64,000 nt of DNA from Oopsacas minuta (Eukaryota > Porifera > Hexactinellida > Lyssacinosida > Leucopsacidae). Of this stretch, positions 1 to 10,361 are shown in pieces; within the stretch, counting starts at the first letter, position 1; each line of letters begins with the position of its first letter. The notes under the pieces were generated by a model. The model was given only the letters and a program-made list of their open reading frames with translations, was not told where the DNA came from and searched no databases. The DNA lies in assembly GCA_024704765.1 (NCBI GenBank), contig JAKMXF010000299.1, forward strand, positions 1,092,863 through 1,156,862, in the 5' to 3' direction. The position numbers and the translations under genes are program-made.

Positions 1-2480
1 AGCATATAAACTCAACACAATATAATTTGTAATCCAACCTCTATTAATCGAGTTTTATACTAATCAGAATGTTTTTCACATCACGTAATCAGTTCACACT
101 AACACGTTTATTACGCCTACTTTCAGTTCTTTAATCGATGGAATCATAATGTAAACATTATTAATTAATTCAAACTTGTGATATATCATATACATATACC
201 TTTACTGATCAATGAATTTCAATCCCTAGCGTTTATTTAAACGGGCACTTATAATAGACCGGCGCTTATTCAAACCCCGGCGCTTATTCTTTTCGTTCAT
301 ATGAAACCCCCGGCGCTTATTCGGGGAAATACGGTATTTATCGAACCATGTTAGTGAAAATTTCTATGAGTTATTGGATCGAATGGAATAGTTATATCTC
401 TAGGTTGGTTAGGAGAGTTCTGTAGAATTCTTGGTTGGTTATGGTTGGGAAGCAGATCAACTGTACTGTTGTCTAAATTTTTTGCTATCAATTAATACAT
501 TAATACATATATTGAAATCTAATATAAGTAACCATGAGTCTCTAGTAATTTATATTACGAAATATAGTTATTGTAGAGTGAAGGCTGTGAAGCCAATTGT
601 CCTAAGAAACTAAACGAGAGGACTTTAGAATGAATCAATACAAAATAATCACTAAGATGTTAAATACTAAAGCACTCTAGCAAACAAATTTAATTAATAA
701 TACATAATTCTTGTTCTACATAAAGTGTAGAAAGCTGGACAATTTGTTGTATGCCTTTGAAATTCAAATACATACCAAGCCAAATTGTTGACATTAATTG
801 TATAACTCCAATATAATAAAACTTGTGGAGAGTTGTGTTATTAATCAATAGTATAAATGATGAAAAAGTTAATAATGATAAATAATATTGGAAGGGCGAA
901 AAGACACTCTCACCCCCCCGGAATAAATATTGGGGGGGGAGCGAGAGCCCCCCTTGCCTCCCAAGATCAACGCCTCTGGTAGTCTGACTGGTTTGTCTGT
1001 AGGTGTCTGTCCCACAAAGATCATGGCTGGGGCCGCTATTCTTTATTGTACTCATCAGTGATTTGCACCCTCCATGTACTTTCTCATTAGTTGGACGATA
1101 CCACCCAATCGGGCGCGGGTCCCCGAAGACTGCTTGGGCCCCATACAGACACTCATAGACCAAACAGCTTCTTGGCCCACCGCTAAAAATTGACACCCAA
1201 CATTGATAAAACAAGGACTTGATAATAGCGATCCAAAAATATCCCATTGGAATTGCTCCCATTACGATCGAAATGGCGAGTATGGGGCGAGTTTTTATTT
1301 TGACCTGTTAGGCTTAATAATAAGCGATGAACTAACATGAAGTGAAAATACCACCTATATTTGATCAAAGGCTCCGAGCGTTAATGCTATCCTAAGCTGC
1401 TCAGGAGGGATTGACAAGACAGTGGTGACTTGATCATGTTTTATGGGTCTGTAATCAGGCCAGTAGTTGGATATGCATATCCGGTGGGACATCCCTGATA
1501 ATGGCTGATTCGACCAAGATTGAGTCCAACCAAGGAAGAACCTTGATAATAATTGAAACAGCCTTGTGTTATGACACGGCATGTTATCAACACCACATAG
1601 AGAAACTTCATGTCCTGAGGAGAATTTGTCCCTGAAGTTCTTTTCTGCCTTCCCACATAGCACAAATTATCTGCCAACAGAACCAAAGCTAGCGGTTTAA
1701 GTACTCTCTCATATCCTATGGACTTTACAATTTTCAATATTTCAACTGATACCCTACTAGGGTAATTTTTCGAGATGCTGATGATTTCTGAAGTTGATGA
1801 CTCGAAGATTTGACGAGATTTCTGAAGCTGATGGCCCTGGAATATTTTTTAGTATTGTGGTTGATTAATTTGCTGGATCATTTATTATGTATGTATTTGG
1901 GGATGGAGACAAATACAATACATGAATATATGATATAATATTCCTATATAGTATATTCTTAAATAGTATACCCACTGTATATTACATCTATAAATATTTC
2001 AGTCAATTAGAAATTCTTTTGGTGATTCTATCAAGTGAAAGCATCTGAATTCTTCTTTCATTTTCGCAACAGTGATTATATATATCTATACTATAAAACC
2101 GCGATTATTCCATGTGTATCACAGCCTAGGAAACTATAGCCAGTTCACGGTGTAGAATTTCTTGGACTAAGGATTTCTTCAAGTGAAGTCAGGGCTCAAT
2201 TAATGTATTATTGATAGTTAATAATAAACACAAGCCAAGTCATCCAACTATCACCAGTTCAAAATGACTTCATGTTCTGATAAATTGGCAAATATGTTGT
2301 TAAATGCACCATTATTTAAGATCTGAGAAACGATCCCTAGTATGTTTCCGAATGGGGAATTAATATCCAGTGATCTAAGGATGTTTAGGCATAAAATATA
2401 CAATTGTTGTAATTGTAAAGCAGATACGTTACTGAGTTATATTAGGTACCATGGATGACATCTGTTTTGGCAATATTCAC
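1..2480. other. Gene-free left margin
   Basis: No recognisable gene was found. The stretch is AT-rich except for a GC-richer block at about 900-1740. That block holds overlapping minus-strand open frames (690-1262, 1355-1663, 1441-1737) with no family motif that I recognise. They may be the remains of an unidentified transposon. A short GC-rich inverted stretch (runs of C and G) lies near 915-955. Confidence 0.4.
259..322 (+). repeat. Threefold ccggcgcttattc motif
   Basis: The 13-mer ccggcgcttattc occurs exactly at 259-271, 277-289 and 310-322, with a weaker relative just upstream. The spacing is irregular (18 then 33 bases). It is GC-richer than its surroundings and resembles the end of a dispersed repeat rather than coding sequence. 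Confidence 0.6.
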
Positions 2481-2560
2481 TTAACCGAGTACGGCCGAAG
2501 TGTTATATTCGAGCTTTATTATTCACTTATATACAGAGGATCAAATTAAAATATTACCAT
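2481..2560 (+). repeat. Isolated piggyBac-like terminal repeat beginning at TTAA
   Basis: TTAA at 2481-2484 is followed by ccgagtacggccgaagtgtt. The same terminal sequence bounds the element at 33310-34418 and the fragment ending at 53584. The matching right end was not found, so the copy is truncated or its other end has decayed. Confidence 0.5.
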
Positions 2561-2569
2561 GTTTTAAAG

Positions 2570-4104
2570 TTAAAAGCATAATTCTTCACTTTGATGCTAC
2601 TGGCTCAATCATTCGAAAGATTGAACCTTCCCAGCACAATGTATTTATTATCCCTCACAGTACAAAATCTAACTTATTCTACCAATCCCGTACCTCTGGC
2701 AGAGATGATTAGTTCTGGCCATACTAGCACTGAGGTTAGTTATTTTCGGAATCAATTTTGGGACCTTGAGATTTCATCAGAGTATTTTATCCAGGTAAAA
2801 TATGTAGAATTTTAGCGTTGAATATTGCTTTTCATCCCAGAGTTATAAAATTTTAAAGGTCGTAAGCGAATAAGAGATATTTCAGAAGAAAATGTAGCAA
2901 AGAATGGTTAAGGAAAAAGAAACAGCATTGTAGCTATTTGAAGTCAAAACATGAATTTCCTCAATTTAATAGTGATCAAACTGTATGAAATATACATTAA
3001 TCCCTATTAAGCGTCAGAAGTTGTCTACGTTACTTAAGACTTGCAAATCACAAGAAATTAAGACTGCGTCAATTATTACTGATGAAGAAGCATCTGTATA
3101 TTAGATCAAATTTTTGTAGCACTTTGATCAAAGTTCCATTAAAATGTCTTTTCAGTCAAACTTTGATCGAAAATTGTCGTGCTCGACAACACCACAATCT
3201 TCATATTTCCCATCCTGATTTCCTTGAGCCATCGATAAAAATGTCCAGCCGACAGAGTTGTAGGCCAGTTCAGGGTTGTGTATTTTTGTTCTTTTCTGGG
3301 GGGATACCGCCTGACACTCTATAATGCCACAATGCACCGAACTTGACTGATTTCTATCTAGGACGTGCTAGCATTTTTTATTTCATTAATTAGTAACAGG
3401 TACCATTAGGAGGGGATTAGGGATTTACTTCGCTACCTTATGGCTCTTGGAGTTTATATTTGTGTTCGTTCTTCAGCTGCTAAGGAACGGGAGTGTCGAA
3501 TTTGTGCTAATGTTATGATTAGATTGAATTTTGTTGGATTGATTATTCGAAATCAAAATTGGGGATCCGATTTTTGTTTTATTTTTCTATTTTCTTTCAA
3601 TTTTCTCACTTTTTGATCACACTTCTTGTTTTTCTATCAAAGTTCTCATTTTTCGCTTGAACTTCTCTTTTTTGATCAAGATTCGACAATCTTTCTGTCA
3701 AAGTTCCACTGAATATTCTTCTAGAGTTTCTACCTAATTTTCCTTTCTCATCATTGGATCAAAGTTCAATATACGAAAATTTGATCGAAGATCTACAATA
3801 TAATCGATTAAATTATACAGATTCATGACGAATTGGCAGAGTCTACTGTAATATGATATCTTTCGTCCACCACACATTTAATGGTAGTAAATTGCTACTT
3901 GTAACCAATGAAAACTACATTATAGTAATCCTGTTGTCTATTCTTAGATAATTTAATTCAAAATGGTGAAGGATTATATGTGTCTATTCCCAGAATATGT
4001 CAGGTGATGGAAACTGTTATTTCTACAATTTCTTATCTGTTTACAGATAGTAAAACATATAATCAATTTAGTGAAATAATCGTTGAAAACTTGCTTGTTC
4101 AATT
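2570..4104. other. Gene-free stretch with repeated tgatcaaagttc-like motifs
   Basis: No gene was recognised. Between about 3110 and 3790 a motif close to tttgatcaaagttc recurs about eight times (for example near 3120, 3158, 3640, 3668, 3695, 3755 and 3780) in a pyrimidine-rich setting. Short open frames here lack any recognisable domain. Confidence 0.4.
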
Positions 4105-4106
4105 TA

Positions 4107-5438
4107 CTAGGGCGTTCAATAAGTCTTGCGGGTGATATCATAGAATATGAAACAAACACTATACACACTAATTCACTATATTGTTTATTCAAAGTAATCC
4201 CCTCCTGCAGATACACAAAGTTTTAACCTTTCCACCCACTTGTAAAACTCATTTCTGTGCTCTTCCTCGGGGATGAATTTGAAGTACTGGTACAGTCTCG
4301 TTCCGAGTGCTTGTAATGTGTTAAAATCTTTGCCTCGAAGGTAGATTTTAAGCTTGGGGAATAGCCAACAATCACACGGAGCTAGGTCTGGTGAGTATGG
4401 TGGATGGGGAAGTAATTCTAACCCTTCTACATCCAAGAAATTTTTGGTAAGCTTAGCTGTATGGGAACTGGCGTTATCAATTAAAATCTTCGTTCCTCGA
4501 GTTCCGGTTTTCGGGCGGTACTTTCTATATTTTCTATCAAATTTGGAAGCACTTGCTCTGTAAAGAAAGTAGCAGTAACAGCCTTGCCACTCTCACAAGG
4601 TAATTGCAAGACAATTCCATGACCACTGAAGAAGATGGTATGCATAATCTTAGGTTTTCTGAAGTCGGGCCTAAGAATTTTCGCCGGTTGTTCGTCGCCC
4701 CTCACCCATGATCGCTTCTTATACTTGCTATATGGTGTTGAATAGTACACCCACGTCTCGTCACCAGTAATAATCTCTGTTAGGCGTCTAGAATCGCAGT
4801 TGTCATAAGTTTCCAAGAGTTTCTGGGTAATATTCAGTCGTGCCAACCTTTGATTCTCACTGAGCTTATGCGGGAACCATTTCCCACAAATCGATCGGTG
4901 GCCAAGCTCTGTCGTCAGAATTGTATGATTAGCTCTCGATGAAATCTCCACACTTTGTTCTAACTGATTGACAATAATGCACTTGTCTTCCATGACTATT
5001 CTTTCAATGAGTCCGATATTCTCTGAAGTGGTGGCGGATACCGGTCTTCCAGATCGAGGCAAATCTGTGACATCAGCATCACCAGATCTCAAACGGGCAG
5101 CCCATCGCTCTACAGTAGATCTGGAAGGGCAATCCACGCACAATATCTCCTGTAAATCGCTGAAGATCTGTACCGGCTGAATCTTGAGTATTGTGTGATA
5201 CTCTATGTAAGCTCGCCATTTGAGGTTGAAATTATCATCCTTTGAAGCCATAAATTCAACAGTGGGTATAAATTGACTACACGTAACTATCTCAAAAATT
5301 CATAATTTGTATTGAATATGCTTGAAACTTTCAGTATATGGAGTTTAACTATATGGGCTTATAATATATGAAAGTTAGATATATTACTTGACCAATTCCT
5401 AACATATATCATGACCCGCAAGACTTATTGCACGCCCT
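4107..5438 (-). mobile_element. mariner element (DD34D), decayed
   Basis: The terminal inverted repeats match over about 25 bases. The left end reads agggcgttcaataagtcttg. The right end, reverse-complemented, reads agggcgtgcaataagtcttg, followed by cgggt on both sides. The length of about 1.33 kb is normal for mariner. A TA target duplication is only partly visible: there is a TA close to the left end but none clear at the right. The transposase lies on the minus strand. Confidence 0.9.
4185..5251 (-). pseudogene. mariner transposase with one frameshift
   Basis: Mariner transposase cuts and pastes its own element at TA sites. Starting from the methionine at 5251, the 256-residue first part has a helix-turn-helix N-terminus, the WVPHKL-like linker (here WFPHKL) and the first catalytic Asp in TGDETWVYY. 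After a shift near 4515-4525 the frame continues with LIDNASSH (second Asp) and PHPPYSPDLAPCDCWLFPK (third Asp, 34 residues later). This is the DD34D signature. All three catalytic residues remain. Only the frameshift separates the two parts, so the element may be fairly young, but it cannot make a full product. Confidence 0.9.
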
Positions 5439-5444
5439 GATCGG

Positions 5445-6315
5445 ACTAGTTGTAATATGTTTTTGTTTATACACAAGGTAATTTAGGAATATTCAGGATT
5501 GCTTTAATACGTTGGGGATGAATAAGGTTGGTAATGGGCTATTGGCTTTGAGATATTTGTAGCTTCTTTGTAATTTAATGTGGGGATACTGGAACTCGCT
5601 CGGCTGGGTTTTCAGGTGATGAATCAATTTTGATCGATTATTTAATAAGACAACTTCAAATGGTGTATTTATTCAGAATTTATGTATTCAAAACCAGACG
5701 GCACAATCTCAAGATCATGTCGATAACAAATTTATTATTAAAGCAACCTAATCATTGGTTCCAATATGTGGGAGCGAAAATTACATATTTACCAACTAGA
5801 TTATTTAGTGAAAACAATATATTTAAATGGGATTATTTTGTTATTATAATTATGCATTGCGACTACTTTAAATAATTTCTAGACCTCTAACCTAGGTTGT
5901 TAGTCGCAAACCCCTCAATTAACTACTGAATTTGACATCACTTGAGTTCATTAATTATATAGACATGTAATAGTATTTATCATATAAAATGTTTGCGAAT
6001 ATGAATTTTGCTCAATTTACATGCTTCACCCTACCAAATTTTAGCCTATGAAAGAGGAGTTCTAATTGAATTTTAGTAGGAAAAGAGTGAAAGCATGGGC
6101 GGAATTTTTGGGTGGCCGCCACCCCAGTTAGAGGTAGTAGAACTGGGGTAAGTTTGAAAATACCAAGTATTTTGTCTCTTAAAAATATTAGAAAATATTG
6201 AATATATAACACTATTTCATAATTTACAACTATCTGCTTCAGATTTGTTAGAAAATTATTGATTCAAATTTTTGAATACTGATAATTGCTTCTATTCTAT
6301 ACGCTACTTGACATT
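5445..6315. other. Gene-free stretch
   Basis: The sequence is AT-rich with no recognisable gene or terminal repeat. A frame at 5630-5875 (+) has no domain I can name. Confidence 0.4.
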
Positions 6316-6323
6316 ACCTAAGG

Positions 6324-6912
6324 CAGTGGTTCCCAACCCTTGCCACCCCAAGACCCCATTCAGCCATGGAGCTAAGTAGGTGGCCCCACACATTGAACAT
6401 AAATTAAACAGTTTTAAATTATCAAACTCATTATTTTGGCATGTAATATAAAATATATGAAAATACTCTACCATTATGGAAATTTGAAATATCAGGTTTG
6501 CTTGTGCTTTTTCAGGACAAACTAAAGGACACTTTTATATTCGATCAATGTTAATACATAATATCGGTACGAGCGCGCTTTGATTTGCTAGGATTGATAC
6601 CACATAACAAATTGTTTATCAACACGAATAGGTAAAGCTTCGTATAATGAAAGACACTCAAATAAGTGACAAGAATCAATTGTTTACAAATTGACAGAAT
6701 TCCGGAGAGGAGGATAATGTACTTTTTAATAGTGAGGAGCTTTTAATCAAATTCTAATAAACAATTACATATATTCAAAACATAATAATTTTTGGGTACA
6801 AATTGTAGTATGTAAAAAGAGGAAACTATTCATTTATAAAGAGATCAGATGGCCCATGTAAATACTCCTGCGGCCCCATGTGGGGCCGCGGACCACCAAT
6901 TGGGAACCACTG
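6324..6912. mobile_element. Non-autonomous hAT element with perfect 8-bp target duplication
   Basis: The ends are cagtggttcccaaccc and, reverse-complemented, cagtggttcccaattgg. These are hAT-type termini. The flanks carry the exact 8-bp duplication acctaagg at 6316-6323 and 6913-6920. The 589-bp body has no transposase frame, so the copy needed transposase from elsewhere. Subterminal tggccccac/ggccccatg sequences are GC-richer than the body. Confidence 0.92.
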
Positions 6913-6924
6913 ACCTAAGGAATC

Positions 6925-8035
6925 ATACAGAATCTGCTGGATTATACTTAATTCTTGAAACCCTCCCCAGAGGGAGAATATTTAAATATGTATTTCTGAT
7001 ATTTACTGATAATATTTAGTGTATGTATTACTTGAAACTGAATATGGCTGAAAAAGGGGGCTAGAGATTTTAGTGGTAACTAGCCTTCTATAATGATTTT
7101 TGGCGGGAAAAGGCTAAAAACTGATGAAATACAATCAGTATAGTCTTCCGGTGATATAGGTACTTCATGTCCCGACCTGTCCAAACCAGAAATATATCCT
7201 TTCCAGTCGAACAGGACATTGAAAGCCTACCATGTAAGATGCATGAATCTGTTAGTGGTCACTCGGTTCAAAAGGAGTGGTTTCTGGCAACTTCATAGTT
7301 AAAGATGTGTAAAGACGGAATTTCGTTATATTTTCTCAGCTGTAACTGGCCCTTTGAAAATGGCTGTCTCAAACCTGCAGTTATGATTTGTTGTTCTAAA
7401 AACCCCTGGACAAACAAGCAATGTAGGTTTAATAGATTCAAAAAACGGAAAGGCTGGGTTGGCTAAGCATCAGTAAAATTCATTTAATTTGATGCCTGAT
7501 TATGTACTGAACATTTCGAAGCATGCCTGTCAACACAGAATTCGGTTAGACGAGTTCTCTAAGGCGGTGTTCGAGGTTGCAAGGACAGGCTTGAAGGTTG
7601 TCTTTGAAACCGTAGGGTTGTATGGACATCAGGGGTCGGTGGTGAGGGTTCATAGAGAGAAGTAGGTTCAGCTGATTTTAACTGCATTTTGAATGTAATT
7701 GCCAAATTGGAGAGAAATGTTGTATTCTTTATTGTCGATCATGGTATGAGGGGTTGACATGACTGCTATATCCATGCACAATGCCAAGTTTAGGATCCAT
7801 ATCTTGTGAATTCCTATTCCAAGCAATTTTTCTTTCGCACCACGTGCGTATATCACTAGCAGAAGGAATTCTGGAACTTTGGAGCAAATCTGACAAATTG
7901 ACATTTTGGTTGGCTTATACACTTTTTAGTGGCTCAGCCACTTTATATGGTCATATCTTCTTAGGAATTTTCCATTATGGATGAAACTTACAAGAATTAA
8001 ATTTAAGGTGTCCTCTTTCAATAACCTTGAGGACA
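6925..8035. other. Gene-free stretch
   Basis: No gene was recognised. Short frames at 7668-7922 (-) and 7781-7984 (+) overlap on opposite strands and show no known domain. Confidence 0.4.
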
Positions 8036-8039
8036 ATTA

Positions 8040-8422
8040 AATATTTTGCGATATCTAGCGATGCATATTTAATAAGCTCAGCTATGCCTCACCTCACTTT
8101 GAGTATTAAACAGCTCAATTTCAGCTTAAATTCGTAATCATCCCATGATGATTTTAATTTTGTTGAAATCATTGCCTCAGGAAAATTTGGGCCTAGTTCC
8201 TCTATGATTTTGCTACAATCTCAAAAGGGGCGATTGCGTCATAATTTCGTCATATTCCTTGAACTTCGTCGAAGACTCTAAACTTCTCCAAGCCAGGCCC
8301 AAAATACCCCTATATTCCAAAAATATTCCAGTTTTTTCAATCAAGTCTGGAAATACAAATATATATATATATATATATATTCGTATTTCCAGAGAGGGAA
8401 AGAGATTAATTGCATTTTAATG
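8040..8422 (+). repeat. Dispersed repeat R1, diverged copy
   Basis: The 3' half matches the R1 family seen best at 18620-19260. It has gcgtcataatttcgtcatat, then a gaagactc...ccaagccaggcccaaaatac segment, a ttcaatcaagtctgg segment, a TA-rich tail and attaattgcattttaatgg. The copy abuts the target duplication of the hAT element at 8431. Confidence 0.6.
8359..8381. repeat. (AT)n microsatellite
   Basis: About eleven uninterrupted AT units lie within the tail of an R1 copy. R1 copies elsewhere have acatacatatat-like tails at this position, so the microsatellite probably grew from the repeat tail. Confidence 0.9.
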
Positions 8423-8430
8423 GTATAGAT

Positions 8431-9241
8431 CAAGGGTGCTTAAACGATGGCCCGCGAGACAATTCGCTGTCTCCTTGCATAATTCGCTTGTTTTAATTAT
8501 TCATATATATGTATATATGTACAGTGGATATACGTGCTCAGTCGTCAAATACTATTTATTTTCTAAACACCATATCGAAATAATTATTGATACTCTACAA
8601 ATGCATCAATGTTCCTAGTATGAATACAGTATTTGGTGACTATGGTTTGCATTTACGAATTCTATCAATTACTAGAGCTTCACAAGTATAACTTCGGAAG
8701 CAGAACCTAAATAGAAATGGCGAGTTCTTTGGAAACATATATTTATGTGAGCAGATGTTCTCCCGCAATAAACATACAAAATCCACAATTAGATTAACCA
8801 TCACTGATTCACATTTGGACCAGTGTCTTCGTCTACAACGACTGATATAGAAGCAGATATGGATTTATTTGTTAAATCCAAACAATATCATCACTCTCAT
8901 CAACTAAATTTCGTAGTTTAGATAGATGTTTCTGCAATGTTATTCTACTATGAACAGTAGATAGTATACCCCAAATCTAGATTTAGTACTATTGTTCACT
9001 TGCTAGAATACAAGCTAAGTTCAAAAAGAGACATCAAATGTTTCGAATCCATTTAAAAGATTATAATTTAAGTCAATTACCTGGATTTACATGTGGGATC
9101 AATTGTTAATGCAAAATGAGGTCAATAACATAGCTTGAAAATTGATCAATCTAAAGCCAGAGGCGATCTATGATTTTTGGCCCGTAAGGCGGAGGATAAT
9201 TTTTAGTGTGACCCGTAGATTTAAAAGTTTGAGCACTCCTG
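8431..9241 (+). mobile_element. Internally deleted hAT element keeping the dimerisation domain
   Basis: The exact 8-bp duplication gtatagat (8423-8430 and 9242-9249) flanks weak inverted ends: caagggtgcttaaac on the left and caggagtgctcaaac from the right complement. At 811 bp it is too short for a full transposase. A plus-strand stretch at about 8729-8890 still reads CEQMFSRNKHTKS and LTITDSHLDQCLRL. That is the C-terminal hATC dimerisation block, including the CEQ-FS motif that holds the third catalytic residue. Related elements at 40700 and 61084 show the full gene plan. Confidence 0.85.
8729..8890 (+). pseudogene. hAT transposase C-terminal (hATC) remnant
   Basis: The translation carries NIYLCEQMFSRNKHTKS followed by a downstream LDQCLRL segment and an EADMDLFVKSKQ-like segment after a small shift. 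In hAT transposases this region mediates dimerisation and contributes the last acidic catalytic residue. It corresponds to YCCGQLFSMMKNVKSKS in the hAT at 40700, but here the Glu is kept. The rest of the gene is deleted. Confidence 0.75.
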
Positions 9242-9254
9242 GTATAGATATAAG

Positions 9255-9775
9255 TAATAGATATATGTATGTAGAGTTGAAACCGCCATTTAGCAAATCT
9301 TATTTTCAAGAGGTTTCCTTGCTGCTTGTATGCGCATTTTGCTGTTATGCGAACTAGTCACTATACCAAACTACCCTTTATGTCCATTAAAGAGTTTCTA
9401 CTAGAGGAATTTTGCTACTAGATTTACTTGCTAATCGGCGGTTTCCGCTGTCTGTCTATCATGGCCCCCTTTTGTCCAGCTATAATTCTCATTCATATCC
9501 TTATAATCTAGATATCCATGTATTATTCTATCAAGTACTTACATAATCTAAGTTTTTCAATCGACTTTTCTTCGAAAAAGTCAAATTTGACTTTTCCAAT
9601 TTGAGATAGACTATACCAAGGGCCTGCAGCTCGTGTTCAACATTTTCTGTTCTTTATACGGTTCTTCACTTTGGAACTTACTTTTGCAGTATTTCTATTT
9701 ACTTAACCTAATTTCCGTTCTCATCTTATTTTTTCATACTTTTATGGTTTTTATTGTTAATTTATGTTTCCCGTT
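9255..9775. other. Upstream flank of the first recognised CCDC93 exon
   Basis: This is AT-rich intronic or upstream sequence. I searched it and the sequence back to position 1 for the missing CCDC93 first exon, which should encode the LAAGYFRARI-like start of the N-terminal domain. I found no convincing match. Confidence 0.4.
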
Positions 9776-9778
9776 TAG

Positions 9779-10197
9779 GTATGGTATGGTGTATTTCACT
9801 TAGTAATTTTGAAATCGATGTTGATTTGCTTTTCCAAGAAAATTCATCTATTGGTATGAAAATATTCATTACTGAAAAGATTGTCGGCCTTCTGCCTAGT
9901 ATGCAATGTCCTCATCGACTAGAACCCCATCAAATCCAAGGACTTGACTATATTCACATATTTCCCGTTGTTCAGTGGTTGGTACGTAAAGCGATAGAAA
10001 CAAGAAATGAGCTTGGCAATACTATCCGTTCATTTTCTGTTCATAATTTTTCAAAGGAATATTCCTCAATATCCGCTAATAGTGTCTTACCCACCAATGC
10101 TGCAGGTCTTAAAATATCTACTCAGACTTTGCTTCGGCCCCGCAGAAAGTATCGTTCATCGCGTTATTCCCTTACACATGACCACACCTGTAGAAAG
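9779..10197 (+). CDS. CCDC93: CCDC93, first recognised exon (N-terminal domain)
   Basis: CCDC93 is a subunit of the Commander (CCC) complex, which works with retriever and WASH on endosomes to recycle membrane proteins. This exon begins after the acceptor cccgtttag at 9778 with GT completing a Gly codon (phase 1). It reads [20 protein letters not shown], then segments matching the vertebrate protein closely, among them [20 protein letters not shown] and [12 protein letters not shown]. These belong to the conserved N-terminal CCDC93 domain. The end reads LLRPRRKYR, as in the family, and finishes at Lys before the donor aaag/gtaaaa at 10198. The stretch between [11 protein letters not shown] and LLRPRRKYR is poorly conserved. 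The preceding exon (about 60 residues) was not found and may lie outside the window. Confidence 0.93.
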
Positions 10198-10361
10198 GTA
10201 AAATGTCTATATTATTATTATTATTTCAGGGTATGTAAGTATATTTATATTCGTAGCCATAAACTATTACTACTACTATGCTACTAATACTACTCTCATC
10301 AAATTGATTTCTACAAAGTACGAACTGCATCTAGATTCCAATTTTGATATCTTCAACTTGG

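Noticed and set aside
690-1262. A 190-residue minus-strand frame as a host gene
   Set aside because: It shows no recognisable domain, low-complexity runs (from the poly-C and poly-G tracts) and overlap with other unassigned frames. Coding potential could not be supported.
9142-9357. A 71-residue plus-strand frame just before the CCDC93 exon as its missing first exon
   Set aside because: Its translation has no resemblance to the CCDC93 N-terminus and it overlaps the end of the hAT element at 8431-9241.
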